Shown here: in pieces, positions 28,787 through 38,109 of the stretch
How positions within the stretch are numbered: position 1 is the stretch's first letter
Layout of the letters: the number at the start of each line of letters is the position of its first letter
Assembly: GCF_000472785.1 (NCBI RefSeq)
Contig: NZ_AXAL01000023.1
Coordinates: forward strand, 1-64,000
Direction of reading: 5' to 3'
Length of the DNA stretch: 64,000 nt
Origin: Mesorhizobium loti CJ3sym
GTDB lineage: Bacteria; Pseudomonadota; Alphaproteobacteria; Rhizobiales; Rhizobiaceae
Position numbers and translations under genes: made by a program
The notes under the pieces: generated by a model
The model's database searches: none
Seen by the model: only the letters and a program-made list of their open reading frames with translations
What the model was told of the DNA's origin: nothing

Positions 28787-29743
28787 ATGAAAGCGCCGCT
28801 CGATCTCGATCAGTTGCAGACCTTCATCTCGATCGCCGACACCGGCAGCTTCACCCGCGCGGCGGAAGAGGTGCACCGCACCCAGTCGGCGGTATCGATG
28901 CAGATGCGCCGGCTGGAGGAGCGGATCGGCAAGCCACTGTTCGAGAAGGAAGGGCGCACCAACAGGCTGACGGAGGAAGGCGACAAGCTGCTCTCCTATG
29001 CGCGACGGCTGCTCTATCTCAACCGCGAGACCCTCGCCGCCTTCGATGACCAGCGGCTCGAAGGCACGATCCGCATCGGCACGCCGGACGACTATGCCGA
29101 CCGTTTCCTGCCCGAGATCATGGCGCGCTTCACCCGCTCCAACCCACGCGTCGAGCTGACAGTCATCTGCGAGCCGACGCCAGGACTGGTCGAGCATATC
29201 AAGCGCGGCAATCTCGACCTGGCGCTGGTGACGCACAATGACGTGCGCGGCCAGTCGGAAGTGGTGCGGCGCGAGCCGCTGCTGTGGGTCAGCTCGGCCA
29301 ACCACGCGACGCATGAGCAGGTAACGCTGCCGATGGCCTTTGGCCGGCCGAACTGCATCTGGCGGCGCGCCGCTGTCGATGTGCTGGACCAGCAGAAGCG
29401 CGACTATCGCATCCTGTTCACCAGTTTCTCGGCGACCGTCATCACCGCCGCCGTGCTTTCGGGCCTGGCGGTCTCGGTGCTGCCGGAATGCGCGCTCAGA
29501 CCCGGCATGCGGGTGCTGGGCGAAGCCGACGGCTTCGGCGCCCTGCCCGACTGCCGCATCGGCATCATGCGCGGCCAGACCTCGCGGCCGGAGATCGTCG
29601 ATGCGCTCGCCCGTCACATTTCGGAGAGCCTGGACAACATCTCGGTACCACTTGGCGAAGAGACGGGAACATTCGACTTCGCGGCTCTCGCCTTCGCCAA
29701 GATGAAGCGGACCAGGCCGAACCAGATCCTGCCGGGCTGGTAG
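28787..29743 (+). CDS. LysR-family transcriptional regulator
   Basis: 318 aa. The N-terminal winged helix-turn-helix reads LDQLQTFISIADTGSFTRAAEEVHRTQSAVSMQMRRLEE. The effector-binding domain starts near residue 90 with EGTIRIGTPDDYADRFLPEIMARF. It is transcribed away from the DUF1127 gene across 177 bp. In LysR systems the divergent neighbour is often the target, but that is only a positional inference. The effector is not predictable. Confidence 0.92.
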   Translation: MKAPLDLDQLQTFISIADTGSFTRAAEEVHRTQSAVSMQMRRLEERIGKPLFEKEGRTNRLTEEGDKLLSYARRLLYLNRETLAAFDDQRLEGTIRIGTPDDYADRFLPEIMARFTRSNPRVELTVICEPTPGLVEHIKRGNLDLALVTHNDVRGQSEVVRREPLLWVSSANHATHEQVTLPMAFGRPNCIWRRAAVDVLDQQKRDYRILFTSFSATVITAAVLSGLAVSVLPECALRPGMRVLGEADGFGALPDCRIGIMRGQTSRPEIVDALARHISESLDNISVPLGEETGTFDFAALAFAKMKRTRPNQILPGW

Positions 29744-29749
29744 GAAGAA

Positions 29750-31960
29750 TTACGCGCGCATCGACGCTGGTCCGCTCTGAATGGGCGATAGGCCCGGCAA
29801 GAGCAGCAACTGGGCAGGTTCGAGCGGCGGCGCCAGCAGGTAACCCTGCATCTGATGACAGCCCATGCCGACGAGCAGCACCTTCTGCTCCTCGGTCTCG
29901 ACCCCCTCCGCGGTGACTTCGACATCGAGCGCTATCGCCAGGTCGATCAACGCCTTGACGATCGCGGCGGAGTTGGCGTCTTGGTCGAGAAGGCGCACGA
30001 AGGAACGGTCGATCTTGAGCTTGTCGATGAGGTGACGGCGCAGGTAGTTCAATGATGAATAGCCAGTGCCGAAATCATCGAGCACCACACCAACGCCCGA
30101 TCGGCGCAAGGCCTCCAGAGCCATCCTGGTCGTGTCGTTGTTTTCCAGAAGCACGCTTTCGGTGATCTCGAGCTGCAATCGCGCCGGCGGCAGGCCGGTC
30201 TCGGCTAGGATCGACGCGACTTGCTCGGCAAAACCTGCGTCGCGCAGCTGCAGCGGTGAGACGTTGACGGCCACCCACGGTAATTGCGTGCCGGCTGCGA
30301 AGCGGCAGGCTTCGTGCAACACCCATTGGCCAAGCTCGCCGATCATGCCCCGTTCCTCGGCAATGGCGATGAACTGTTGCGGCGGCAGGGCGCCATGGAT
30401 CTCATGCGCCCAGCGGATCAGCGCCTCTACCCCGACGATCGCCCGGCCATCGGCGGCGAAGATTGGCTGATAGGCCAGCTTGATCTCGGTCCCGCCACGG
30501 AGGGCGCGGCGGAGCGCATTCTCGACCTTGCGCTTGCGCAGCAATAGGTCGTCCATGTCACCGGCAAAGACCTGATAGCGGCCGCGGCCATTCTTCTTGG
30601 CTTCGTAGAGCGCAATATCGGCCTTGCGCAGCAGATCGTCGGCATCGACCTTTGGACCCGACGCCAAGGCTATGCCGATGCTGGCGCTGACGAACACCTG
30701 GTCATCCATCAGCCGGAAAGGCTCCTGCAATTTCCGCAGCAGCCGTTCCGAAATATCCTCGGCTACCCTGGTGTCGCGGATATCGACCAAGATGATCGCG
30801 AACTCGTCGCCGCCGAGCCGCGCCACCGTATCGATCTCGCGGATCGTCCTCTGAAGCCTGGCCGCCGTCTGGCGCACGAGTTCGTCACCGGCGGGATGAC
30901 CGAGCGTATCGTTGACGTGTTTGAAGCGATCGATGTCGAGATAGAGCAGCGCCGTCCTTGCGGTATCGCGCCCGGTCGTGAGCAAGGCCCGTCGCAGCCT
31001 ATCCTCGAAAAGTGCCCGGTTGGGGAGCCCCGTCAGCGTATCGTGAAAGGCGAGATACTGTGCGTCCGCCTGACTTGTCTGCAGCGCCAGCGATGTCCGT
31101 CGCAGGCGGCGCAAGAGAAAGACCAGCGCACCGGCGGCAAGCAGCATGCCGGCGATCAACGCCGGGCCGGCCTTGCGTATCAGTGTTAGACCGGGGCGCT
31201 CCTGATCCCAGCCGATATAGCCGAGAATGACACCGCGCGAATCCATCAGCGGAATGGCAGCCGAGCCGACCGATTGCGACAGAGGCAGCAGGTGGGCGCC
31301 ATCGAGCAGATATTTTTCGGCGATCTTGCCGATGACGGCGGCGTTGATGAACTCCACGGAGACATGCAGATATTCGCTGCCCCGCGCCTGCGTGACGCGG
31401 TCGGAACTTGGCACCAGCGGCATGATGCTGAGGATGGCCGGCTTGCCGCCGAGCGACACCAGATCTTCGGCAACCATCTTGACCGGGCCGCCGGCCCCGG
31501 TCGCGTCCGGCGGTCTGGCGATCAGGCCGCGCAGCTTTTCGACGGTGGGTCGCAAGGCGGTTTCGTCCTCGGCATAAAGGTCCGGCGACACCACCTTTCC
31601 CTCACGCATGGCGTGGACTGGACGGCTGGCGTCATCCAGCACGTAGACGCGGTTGTGACCGTAGTAAGAATACATCCAGACGCTGAGGTTCTCGGCCATC
31701 CAGGCCTGATTGCCCGACTTGGCGTTGGTGACGGAATCGTCCCAGACCGAGACACTTTCCTGCTCGCGCTCGACGGCGGCGATCTGATCCTGCAAGCCGT
31801 TGGCGAAGAATATCTTTTGGCGCTCGAGCGAAACGCGGTCAGCCTGCACGGCGGCGTAGAAACCGAAGCCCACGACCATGACCAGCGCAAAAGCGGCAAG
31901 CGCCAGCACGGTCAGCGTGACCTGATACGTCAATGGGCTGCGGTTTGCGCGTGCGCTCAT
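29750..31960 (-). CDS. CHASE4-GGDEF-EAL cyclic-di-GMP enzyme
   Basis: 736-aa inner-membrane protein for making or breaking cyclic di-GMP. The first membrane helix is at residues about 13-33, followed by a periplasmic CHASE4-like sensor to about 255 (VWDDSVTNAKSGNQAWMAEN and SYYGHNRVYVLDD). The second helix is near 263-285 and the GGDEF domain near 300-465 with the catalytic signature intact (ARLGGDEFAIIL). The EAL domain spans about 480-730 and keeps GVEALIRWAHE and DDFGTGYSSLNYLRR. Both catalytic motifs look functional, so the net activity is undetermined. It is convergent with the LysR gene. Confidence 0.93.
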   Translation of the reverse strand: MSARANRSPLTYQVTLTVLALAAFALVMVVGFGFYAAVQADRVSLERQKIFFANGLQDQIAAVEREQESVSVWDDSVTNAKSGNQAWMAENLSVWMYSYYGHNRVYVLDDASRPVHAMREGKVVSPDLYAEDETALRPTVEKLRGLIARPPDATGAGGPVKMVAEDLVSLGGKPAILSIMPLVPSSDRVTQARGSEYLHVSVEFINAAVIGKIAEKYLLDGAHLLPLSQSVGSAAIPLMDSRGVILGYIGWDQERPGLTLIRKAGPALIAGMLLAAGALVFLLRRLRRTSLALQTSQADAQYLAFHDTLTGLPNRALFEDRLRRALLTTGRDTARTALLYLDIDRFKHVNDTLGHPAGDELVRQTAARLQRTIREIDTVARLGGDEFAIILVDIRDTRVAEDISERLLRKLQEPFRLMDDQVFVSASIGIALASGPKVDADDLLRKADIALYEAKKNGRGRYQVFAGDMDDLLLRKRKVENALRRALRGGTEIKLAYQPIFAADGRAIVGVEALIRWAHEIHGALPPQQFIAIAEERGMIGELGQWVLHEACRFAAGTQLPWVAVNVSPLQLRDAGFAEQVASILAETGLPPARLQLEITESVLLENNDTTRMALEALRRSGVGVVLDDFGTGYSSLNYLRRHLIDKLKIDRSFVRLLDQDANSAAIVKALIDLAIALDVEVTAEGVETEEQKVLLVGMGCHQMQGYLLAPPLEPAQLLLLPGLSPIQSGPASMRA

Positions 31961-32079
31961 GCGTCCTTGGCCAGCTTCGTTGGGCGCCAGTCAACCAAAC
32001 CAGCCTTAAGATCGCGTTATAACATTTGGCTCAGCACTGGCGCCTTGACGCGGGGCCCCAACCGTTCCCCAATCGGCCG

Positions 32080-33645
32080 ATGAGCGAAGCAGGATCCGAA
32101 TCACGCACCAACGCCACCGAATACACGGTGAGCGAGATCTCCGGCGCGCTGAAGCGCACGGTCGAGGACGTCTTCGGCAATGTGCGGGTGCGCGGTGAGA
32201 TTTCGGGCTATCGTGGGCCGCATTCCTCCGGCCATGCTTATTTCGCGCTGAAGGACGACCGCGCCCGGCTCGATGCCGTGGTGTGGAAAGGCACGATGAG
32301 CCGGCTGAAATTCCGCCCCGAGGAAGGGATGGAGGTGATCGCCACCGGCAAGCTCACCACCTATCCCGGCAAGTCCAACTACCAGATCGTCATCGACAAT
32401 CTGGAGCCGGCCGGCGCCGGCGCGCTGATGGCGCTGCTGGAAGAGCGCAAGCGCCGGCTGCAGGCGGAAGGGCTTTTCGAGGCCGGCCGCAAACGCCGGC
32501 TGCCGTTCATGCCGCGCGTCATCGGTGTCGTCACCTCGCCGACAGGGTCGGTCATCCGCGACATCATCCACCGCATCAAGGACCGCTTTCCGCTGCATGT
32601 GCTGGTCTGGCCGGTGCGCGTGCAGGGCGAAACATCGGGCGCTGAAGTGACCAATGCCGTCACCGGCTTCAATGCATTGCCCTGGGACGGCGCCATCCAG
32701 CGCCCCGATCTCTTGATCGTGGCGCGCGGCGGCGGCAGCCTCGAGGATCTCTGGGGTTTCAACGACGAAGCGCTGGCGCGCGCCGTTGCCGCCTCCGGCA
32801 TTCCGGTGATTTCCGCCGTCGGCCACGAGACCGACTGGACGCTGATCGACCTTGTCGCGGATGTGCGGGCGCCGACACCGACGGGCGCGGCCGAAATCGC
32901 CGTGCCGGTAAAGGCCGACCTCGAAGCGACGCTGGCCAGCCTCGGCGCGCGGCTCAAGGCAGCGGTCCTGCGCAATTTCGAGCGCAAACGGCAAGCTGCG
33001 CGCGCGGCGGCGCGCGCGCTGCCCTCACCCGATCAATTGCTGGCGCTGCCGCGCCGGCGCCTCGACGAGGCGACATCGAGGCTCGGTCGCGGCCTGTCCG
33101 TCAGCGTCGACCGCAAGCGGGCGCGTCTCCAGGCCCAAAGGCTGACGCCGGCCACGCTGTCGCGGCGCATGAACGAGGCGCGCACGCTGGCCGGCCGCGA
33201 CCTTGCCCGGGCGCAGGCTGCCTTCTTTGCCATCGTGCGCGAGCGGCGCGCACGCTTTGCGCGCACCGCGACGCGGCTCTCGCCGGCACCGATCGTACGC
33301 CGGCAGAAACTGCAAGGGGACGCGCTGACGGCGGTGGCGCGGCGGCAGGATCGCGTCATCTCGGTTCGGCTCGAACGCCTGCGCGGCCAGTTGAGCCAGG
33401 CCGAACGCCTGCTGACGACGCTTTCGCACAAGGCTGTGCTGGCGCGCGGGTTTGCCCTGGTGAAGGATGCCGACGGCGCCGTCATCAAGCAGGCGGCTGA
33501 CGTGGCATCGGGGATGGCGCTCTCGCTGGAGTTCGCCGACGGCACGGCCGATGCGGTGGCAACCAGCGGTGCAGCGCGACCGAAGCCGGCTGCCAAGCCA
33601 TCAGCAAAGGCCAGGGAACCTGGCAATCAGGGATCACTGTTCTGA
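32080..33645 (+). CDS. xseA: Exodeoxyribonuclease VII large subunit
   Basis: 521 aa from ATG 32080. XseA is the catalytic subunit of the single-strand-specific exonuclease VII. The N-terminal OB fold reads EISGALKRTVEDVFGNVRVRGEISGYRGPHSSGHAYFALKDD. The catalytic domain has GVVTSPTGSVIRDIIHRIKDRFP, ARGGGSLEDLWGFNDEALARAV and SAVGHETDWTLIDLVADVRAPTPTGAAE. A long helical C-terminal region with many Arg follows, and the small subunit is not adjacent. The P1 peptidase start follows after 1 bp. Confidence 0.95.
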   Translation: MSEAGSESRTNATEYTVSEISGALKRTVEDVFGNVRVRGEISGYRGPHSSGHAYFALKDDRARLDAVVWKGTMSRLKFRPEEGMEVIATGKLTTYPGKSNYQIVIDNLEPAGAGALMALLEERKRRLQAEGLFEAGRKRRLPFMPRVIGVVTSPTGSVIRDIIHRIKDRFPLHVLVWPVRVQGETSGAEVTNAVTGFNALPWDGAIQRPDLLIVARGGGSLEDLWGFNDEALARAVAASGIPVISAVGHETDWTLIDLVADVRAPTPTGAAEIAVPVKADLEATLASLGARLKAAVLRNFERKRQAARAAARALPSPDQLLALPRRRLDEATSRLGRGLSVSVDRKRARLQAQRLTPATLSRRMNEARTLAGRDLARAQAAFFAIVRERRARFARTATRLSPAPIVRRQKLQGDALTAVARRQDRVISVRLERLRGQLSQAERLLTTLSHKAVLARGFALVKDADGAVIKQAADVASGMALSLEFADGTADAVATSGAARPKPAAKPSAKAREPGNQGSLF

Positions 33646-33646
33646 C

Positions 33647-34780
33647 ATGACCGATCCGCACCATCTGGCGACACCATCCGGCAAACCGCGCGCACGAAGC
33701 TTTGGCATCGGCTTCGATGGAGTGCCCGGGCCGTTCAATGCAGTCACCGACGTCTCCGGTGTCGCGGTCGGCTATGCGACACTGATTTCAGGCGATGGCG
33801 CGCTCGTGGTTGGCAAGGGGCCGGTGCGCACCGGCGTCACGGCGATCCTGCCCAGGCCACTTGCTGAGCTCGCCACGCCGGTCTTTGCCGGCATTTTCAG
33901 CCAGAACGGCAATGGCGAGCTGACCGGCTCGCACATCATCGAGGAAACCGGTGCTTTCAACTTCCCGATCACCATCACCAACACGCATTCCTGCGGTGTT
34001 TCGCGCGACGGCACGCTGCGCTGGATGCAACGCGTACTGCCGGCCGCCATCGACAGCGGCTGGGGCCTGCCCGTAGCGGCGGAGACCTATGATGGCTTCC
34101 TCAACGACATAAACGGCCACCATCTGACCTTTGAGCACGTGGGCCAGGCGCTTGACGGGGCCGCTAGCGGCCCGATTGACGAAGGCAGCGTCGGCGGCGG
34201 CACCGGCATGATTACCCTTGGCTTCAAGGCCGGGTCGGGCACGGCATCGCGCGTCGTTGGGTGGCAGGGAAATTCCTATACGGTCGGAGCGTTCGTGCAG
34301 TCGAATTTCGGCAAGCGCCGCAATTTTACCCTTCGTGGCCTGCGCGCGGGTTCGGAACTCACCGAACCGACGATCCGCGAAGGCACGCCCCACGCCGAAA
34401 AAGGTTCAATCATCGCCGTCATCGCCACCGATGCACCATTCCTGCCGCATCAGATGAAGCGGCTGGCGCGCCGCGTGCCGCTCGGCGTCGCCATGACCGG
34501 CGGCTTCGGCTATCACAGCTCGGGCGATATCTTTCTGGCCTTCTCGACGGCCAATCCTGCCGCGGCGCTGGCGCCGTCGGGCCGGATCGCCAATGCCGAC
34601 TTCATCCCGGACAGCGACATCGATCCGTTTTTCGACGCCGTGATCCAGACGGTTGAGGAATCGATCCTCAACGCCCTGGTCGCCAATGACGACATGACCG
34701 GGCGCGACGGCAATTTCGTGCCGGCACTGCCGAAAACTTGGCTCAAAGAACAGTTTGGGCTGAAAGAGAAGTTCGGCTGA
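33647..34780 (+). CDS. P1-family N-terminal nucleophile aminopeptidase, DmpA type
   Basis: 377 aa. DmpA and BapA enzymes self-cleave at a Gly-Ser bond, and the freed serine becomes the nucleophile for D-/L- or beta-aminopeptidase action. The start PRARSFGIGFDGVPGPFNAVTDVSGVAVGY, the NTHSCGVSRDG segment and GSVGGGTGMITLGFKAGSGTASR are family-typical. The predicted cleavage is at G253-S254 in EKGSIIAVIATDAP, matching DmpA Gly249-Ser250. The ATG is 2 bp past the xseA stop, so they are probably cotranscribed. Confidence 0.92.
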   Translation: MTDPHHLATPSGKPRARSFGIGFDGVPGPFNAVTDVSGVAVGYATLISGDGALVVGKGPVRTGVTAILPRPLAELATPVFAGIFSQNGNGELTGSHIIEETGAFNFPITITNTHSCGVSRDGTLRWMQRVLPAAIDSGWGLPVAAETYDGFLNDINGHHLTFEHVGQALDGAASGPIDEGSVGGGTGMITLGFKAGSGTASRVVGWQGNSYTVGAFVQSNFGKRRNFTLRGLRAGSELTEPTIREGTPHAEKGSIIAVIATDAPFLPHQMKRLARRVPLGVAMTGGFGYHSSGDIFLAFSTANPAAALAPSGRIANADFIPDSDIDPFFDAVIQTVEESILNALVANDDMTGRDGNFVPALPKTWLKEQFGLKEKFG

Positions 34781-34795
34781 GGGCTGAGACGAAAA

Positions 34796-34820
34796 CGCGG
34801 GCCAATCGGCCCGCGCGTTT
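34796..34820. terminator. Bidirectional terminator between the P1 peptidase and DUF768 genes
   Basis: Perfect 8-bp stem CGCGGGCC (34796-34803) and GGCCCGCG (34808-34815) with a 4-nt loop. GAAAA precedes it and CGTTT follows, giving a T-tail on both strands. It lies between two convergent genes. Confidence 0.75.
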
Positions 34821-34842
34821 CAGACAGGGGTCGCCCCTAAAA

Positions 34843-35094
34843 TTATTCAGCGGCTTTGATGGACGCCTGCTGGTGCTGGTCGGCCTCGGCGGCTTCCTCG
34901 AGCCGGGATGCAATCAGTTCCTTGATGTCACCGACTTCTTCCTGGATATCCTCCAAGTGTATGCCGACTTCCGCGGCCTTGGCGGCGCATTCCTTGGCCA
35001 ATGTCTCGGCCTGCTTTTCGATCCTGGCCTGGGACTGGCAATGGACCTTTTCGCCGATCCATCCCCGCAAGAACTCGATCGCGTGTTCGCTCAT
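34843..35094 (-). CDS. DUF768 family protein
   Basis: 83 aa from ATG 35094 (MSEHAIEFLRGWIGEKV), preceded by AGGGAACAGCAGT. The pattern MSE-A-EFL-W, then AETLAKECAAKAAEVGI and IQEEVGDIKELI, matches DUF768, a family I know mainly from Mesorhizobium, of unknown function. An upstream in-frame ATG at 35160 is less likely. It is a useful taxonomic marker here. Confidence 0.8.
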   Translation of the reverse strand: MSEHAIEFLRGWIGEKVHCQSQARIEKQAETLAKECAAKAAEVGIHLEDIQEEVGDIKELIASRLEEAAEADQHQQASIKAAE

Positions 35095-35506
35095 ACTGCT
35101 GTTCCCTGGCGGCAAAGCCGGTTGGTAATCATAAACGTCGGCATCCCACGAAGGATGCATGTTCCCATTCGAGCCGAGTCGCGGTCACCCGGCAAGCCGA
35201 TGCCGTCCAAGGTCCACAAAGCTGAAGGAAATCGAGGATTCACGAACATTTCTGATTCTGGTGGGTCGGTACCGTTGGCTGGATCAACCCAGCTTCGCGC
35301 CACTGTTTCTGTTTGCTTATTTCCGGTTTCCGAGCCGATTTTCGTCACAAAAGATGGGCGCAATGCGTAACATATTCACGGTTGCTTCGACAGGCGGCTT
35401 TCAGGCACGCGGGCCGAAGTCGCCGGTATATAGTGACATCCTCATGCAATGTCGACTCCTCTCGATCTTGCCCACAAGGCACGCAAAGTCGCACCCCCGC
35501 ACCCCG
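35095..35506. other. Intergenic stretch without a recognised gene
   Basis: About 410 bp between the DUF768 start and the end of the SDR gene. Several frames are open on the plus strand (for example 35159-35770), but none has a domain, and the longest runs antisense into the SDR. The DUF768 promoter is expected near 35100-35200. Confidence 0.45.
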
Positions 35507-36196
35507 TCAGAACGTCTCCACCCAAGGCCTGAGCTCCATTTCCCAGGTCCAGGCACTGCGGTGCTGGCGATGGATGGAGAGATAGGCCTCGGCGATCGCA
35601 TCCGGCGACAGCCGGCGATCCGGCGTATCGGAATCCCCTGTGGACGCGGCCGAGGCAATGCCGCCATCGATGATGAAATGCGCGACGTGGACGTTTTTCG
35701 GCGCCAGTTCACGAGCCATGGACTGCGCCAGCCCGCGCAAGCCGAATTTGGGCATCGCAAAACCGGCTGAGCCAGCGAACCCTTTTACGCTTGCCGTCGC
35801 CCCAGTGAAGAGGATCGAACCCGAGCCTAGAGCCACCAGCCGGCGGGCTGCCTGCTGGCCGACCAGAAAGCCGCCATAGGCGCCGACCAGCAAAGCCTGC
35901 CGGACCGCCTCGGGATCGAGGTCGGCAATCGGCCCACGGGCACGTCCGCTGGCGTTGAAAACCACCAGCGAGAGCGGCCCTGCCTTGTCCGCAACATCGA
36001 ACAGATGCGCCACCGATGCGGCATCGGAGACATCCGTCGCCACTGCCAAGGCCCCGGTCTCGGCCTTCAGGTCTTCAAGCTTTTCGACGTTGCGGGCGGC
36101 CAGCACGACCTGGAACCCGTTTTTCGCAAGAAGACGCGCAAGCGAGGCGCTCAATCCTGGCCCCACGCCTGCGATGATGGCGACATTGGATGTCAT
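35507..36196 (-). CDS. Short-chain dehydrogenase family protein lacking the catalytic tyrosine
   Basis: 229-aa SDR fold. The nucleotide-binding glycine motif is present but altered (GVGPGLS, residues 10-16), and NASG stands in the NNAG position near residue 81. The YxxxK active site reads F-A-M-P-K: Tyr is replaced by Phe (F146) while Lys (K150) remains. Related SDRs without the tyrosine exist in Rhizobiales, so this is probably a stable variant, not a recent mutation. The protein may bind NAD(P) or a ligand without classical SDR chemistry. Confidence 0.85.
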   Translation of the reverse strand: MTSNVAIIAGVGPGLSASLARLLAKNGFQVVLAARNVEKLEDLKAETGALAVATDVSDAASVAHLFDVADKAGPLSLVVFNASGRARGPIADLDPEAVRQALLVGAYGGFLVGQQAARRLVALGSGSILFTGATASVKGFAGSAGFAMPKFGLRGLAQSMARELAPKNVHVAHFIIDGGIASAASTGDSDTPDRRLSPDAIAEAYLSIHRQHRSAWTWEMELRPWVETF

Positions 36197-36491
36197 GAGA
36201 CCTCTCCTGTTTTACATTGATCGCGATCGCCGACCGGAGCGAATGACATGGGAACTTGCCGGATTAGCGCGGCACCGACAATGCACGGCGGCACAGAAAA
36301 ATGGCCGGGCGCGAAACCGGCCCGGCCAAAAAGAAGGTGATAACCTTCAGAGGGGAACACCGTTCGGTGGAATGGGAGGAAACCGCCGAACGGTCGTTCT
36401 GTTGTGAGCCGATTTTTGGCCAGATGCGACGAATGATTTTCCAAAATCGGCCGGCATTGCAAAAATCCTGTTCTTTCTTGCCACGCCGGCC
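36197..36491. other. Intergenic region holding the 2OG oxygenase terminator
   Basis: About 295 bp between two minus-strand genes. It contains the terminator hairpin at 36303-36327 and, closer to 36200-36260, the probable SDR promoter and a GAGAGGTCTC-type ribosome binding site. No coding frame was recognised. Confidence 0.5.
36303..36327 (-). terminator. Terminator of the 2OG oxygenase gene
   Basis: Stem GGCCGGGC (36303-36310) and GCCCGGCC (36320-36327). On the minus strand it is followed by ATTTTTCTG, a good T-tail, and it lies 165 bp after the oxygenase stop. Confidence 0.65.
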
Positions 36492-37511
36492 TCAGCGCGC
36501 CGGGGCTTCCGGCTCGAGCAGATCCGCATAGTGGCGCTTTGCCACGTCGGGATGCGAGCGCAACCGGCTTTTCAGCACGTTGGTTCCGACATCGCGAAAC
36601 AGCGGATTCTCCGGATCACTGGCCGGGCCGCGCGCCTGCGCCGCCAATTCCTCGGACAGGCCAAGCAGCGGGATCGTCGCATCGAGCCTGGCGCTGAAAA
36701 AGAAGGGTACCGAAATGCGCTCGATGCCGGCGGGCGGCGTCACGACGCGATGCACGGTCGCGCGCAAATAGCCGTTCGAGGCCAGTTCAAGCAATTCGCC
36801 GATGTTGACGACGAGCGTGCCGGGAATAGGGTCCACATCCACCCAGCTTCCATCGTAGTCGACCTGCAACCCCTTGTTGTCATCCTGCAGCAACAACGTC
36901 AGGAACCCGCCATCCTTGTGCGCGCCGACACCCTGGTTGCCGCCCGTTGCCTCACGGCCGGGGTAGCGCACGATCTTCATGCGATGGTTGGGTTCGCTGC
37001 TGTAGATCGGGTCGAACGCGTCCTCAGGCTGATCGAGCGATAGCGCGAAAGCCTTCAGCAGCCGGATCGCCACGGCCGTCACCTTGCCCTGCCAGGCAAG
37101 CAGCGACGGTTTGAGATCCGGCAGCGCCGCTGGCCACTGGTTCGGGCCCTGCAACCGAGTCCAGGCGGGAACTCCCGGCCCCTGCACTATGGGTTGGCGC
37201 TCGACGCCGATGTCGAGCTGTTCGCGCCAGTCTTCCTTGCCCTTGGTCAGTTCGCCGCCGGCGCGCGTGTAGCCGCGGAACTGCGAGGACTTGACCATCT
37301 CGATCGAGAGCTTGTCAGCCTCCGCCAAGGCAAAGAAGCGGCGCGACGCGGTGAGCACCTCACTGATCTCGGCCCAGGGGATGCCATGTCCGGCCAGATA
37401 GAAAAAGCCGATGTCACGTGAAGCGGAACGCAAATCCGCCAGAAATGTCCGCCGTTCCGACGCGCCTTGTTCAAGACGGCTCAGATCGAGCACAGGCACT
37501 ATTCTGGGCAT
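36492..37511 (-). CDS. 2-oxoglutarate/Fe(II)-dependent oxygenase, isopenicillin N synthase-like
   Basis: 339 aa from ATG 37511, which follows AAGGAGCCAGAT. The start PRIVPVLDLSRL, SRDIGFFYLAGHGIP and SRRFFAL is typical of the DIOX_N domain. The iron triad is H198-x-D200 (GAHKDGG) with H254 (ATVHRV). The 2OG-binding pair R265/S267 (ERISVPFFF) is intact. The family includes plant hormone and secondary-metabolite oxygenases as well as many uncharacterised bacterial members. The substrate is unknown. A longer frame to 37583 is open, but the ribosome binding site supports 37511. Confidence 0.92.
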   Translation of the reverse strand: MPRIVPVLDLSRLEQGASERRTFLADLRSASRDIGFFYLAGHGIPWAEISEVLTASRRFFALAEADKLSIEMVKSSQFRGYTRAGGELTKGKEDWREQLDIGVERQPIVQGPGVPAWTRLQGPNQWPAALPDLKPSLLAWQGKVTAVAIRLLKAFALSLDQPEDAFDPIYSSEPNHRMKIVRYPGREATGGNQGVGAHKDGGFLTLLLQDDNKGLQVDYDGSWVDVDPIPGTLVVNIGELLELASNGYLRATVHRVVTPPAGIERISVPFFFSARLDATIPLLGLSEELAAQARGPASDPENPLFRDVGTNVLKSRLRSHPDVAKRHYADLLEPEAPAR

Positions 37512-37583
37512 ATCTGGCTCCTTTCCCAGTGCGTTCCGGAAGTTGCTTGGAACTTCCTCCGGAAAACTCAGCCGATTGAACAT

Positions 37584-38109
37584 GCAGGCACTTTTCCGCG
37601 ACCGTAGCCGCCATCAGTGCTGGCAAGTCTCATCGACTTCGGATTGCCGGGAAAGAAACGATCGGCCCTTCGTCGCTGCCGCGGCGAACGATTTTTCCAT
37701 TCGCAGGGGAAAAGCGGATGATAGTCGCGGTCAATTCGAGGAAATGCAGGGGCAAAGCGGAAGCCGCCTGCATCGCAACGGCGCGCCGCTTTCGCATGGA
37801 TCGTCAGCCCGTTATCCAAGACCGATGGGTGGAAACATGCGGGCCGCGCGCCAGATCTAACCGCCAAGGCGCGACAATTGTCTCCCCTTCATCAAAAACG
37901 GTAAAAATAAAGATAAAATAATAGTCTCAGTATAATTATGATTACGCACAAAACCATTCCGTTGAACAGTCGCTGATATTGACGACCACCTTTGAGCTAC
38001 CCGTTACTGCCGACTTGAGAGCCATTGCCTCAGGGGCGACTATCCCCCAGCGTTAATCGCTTTGGTCCCGCTCCCCTGAGGGGCCGATCGCTCAAGAGGA
38101 GATCTCGAG
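37584..38109. promoter_or_regulatory. AT-rich promoter region and leader of the 38-48 kb gene cluster
   Basis: About 520 bp without a gene. Most is GC-rich, but 37895-37975 is strikingly AT-rich (AAAAACGGTAAAAATAAAGA and onward to ATTATGATTACG), unlike the rest of the window. Such DNA is where a promoter and possibly H-NS-like or other regulator binding would be expected. A leader with a 9-bp inverted repeat follows at 38028-38081. The cluster's first ribosome binding site is at 38095-38102. The promoter itself was not mapped. Confidence 0.5.
38028..38081 (+). promoter_or_regulatory. Inverted repeat in the leader of the cluster
   Basis: Perfect 9-bp arms CCTCAGGGG (38028-38036) and CCCCTGAGG (38073-38081) separated by 36 nt. 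A competing pairing of GGGG (38033-38036) with CCCCC (38044-38048) is possible. The 3' arm ends about 15 nt before the ribosome binding site AGAGGAGA. In RNA this would fold just upstream of the first start codon, so it could be an operator or a translational control element. Confidence 0.45.
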
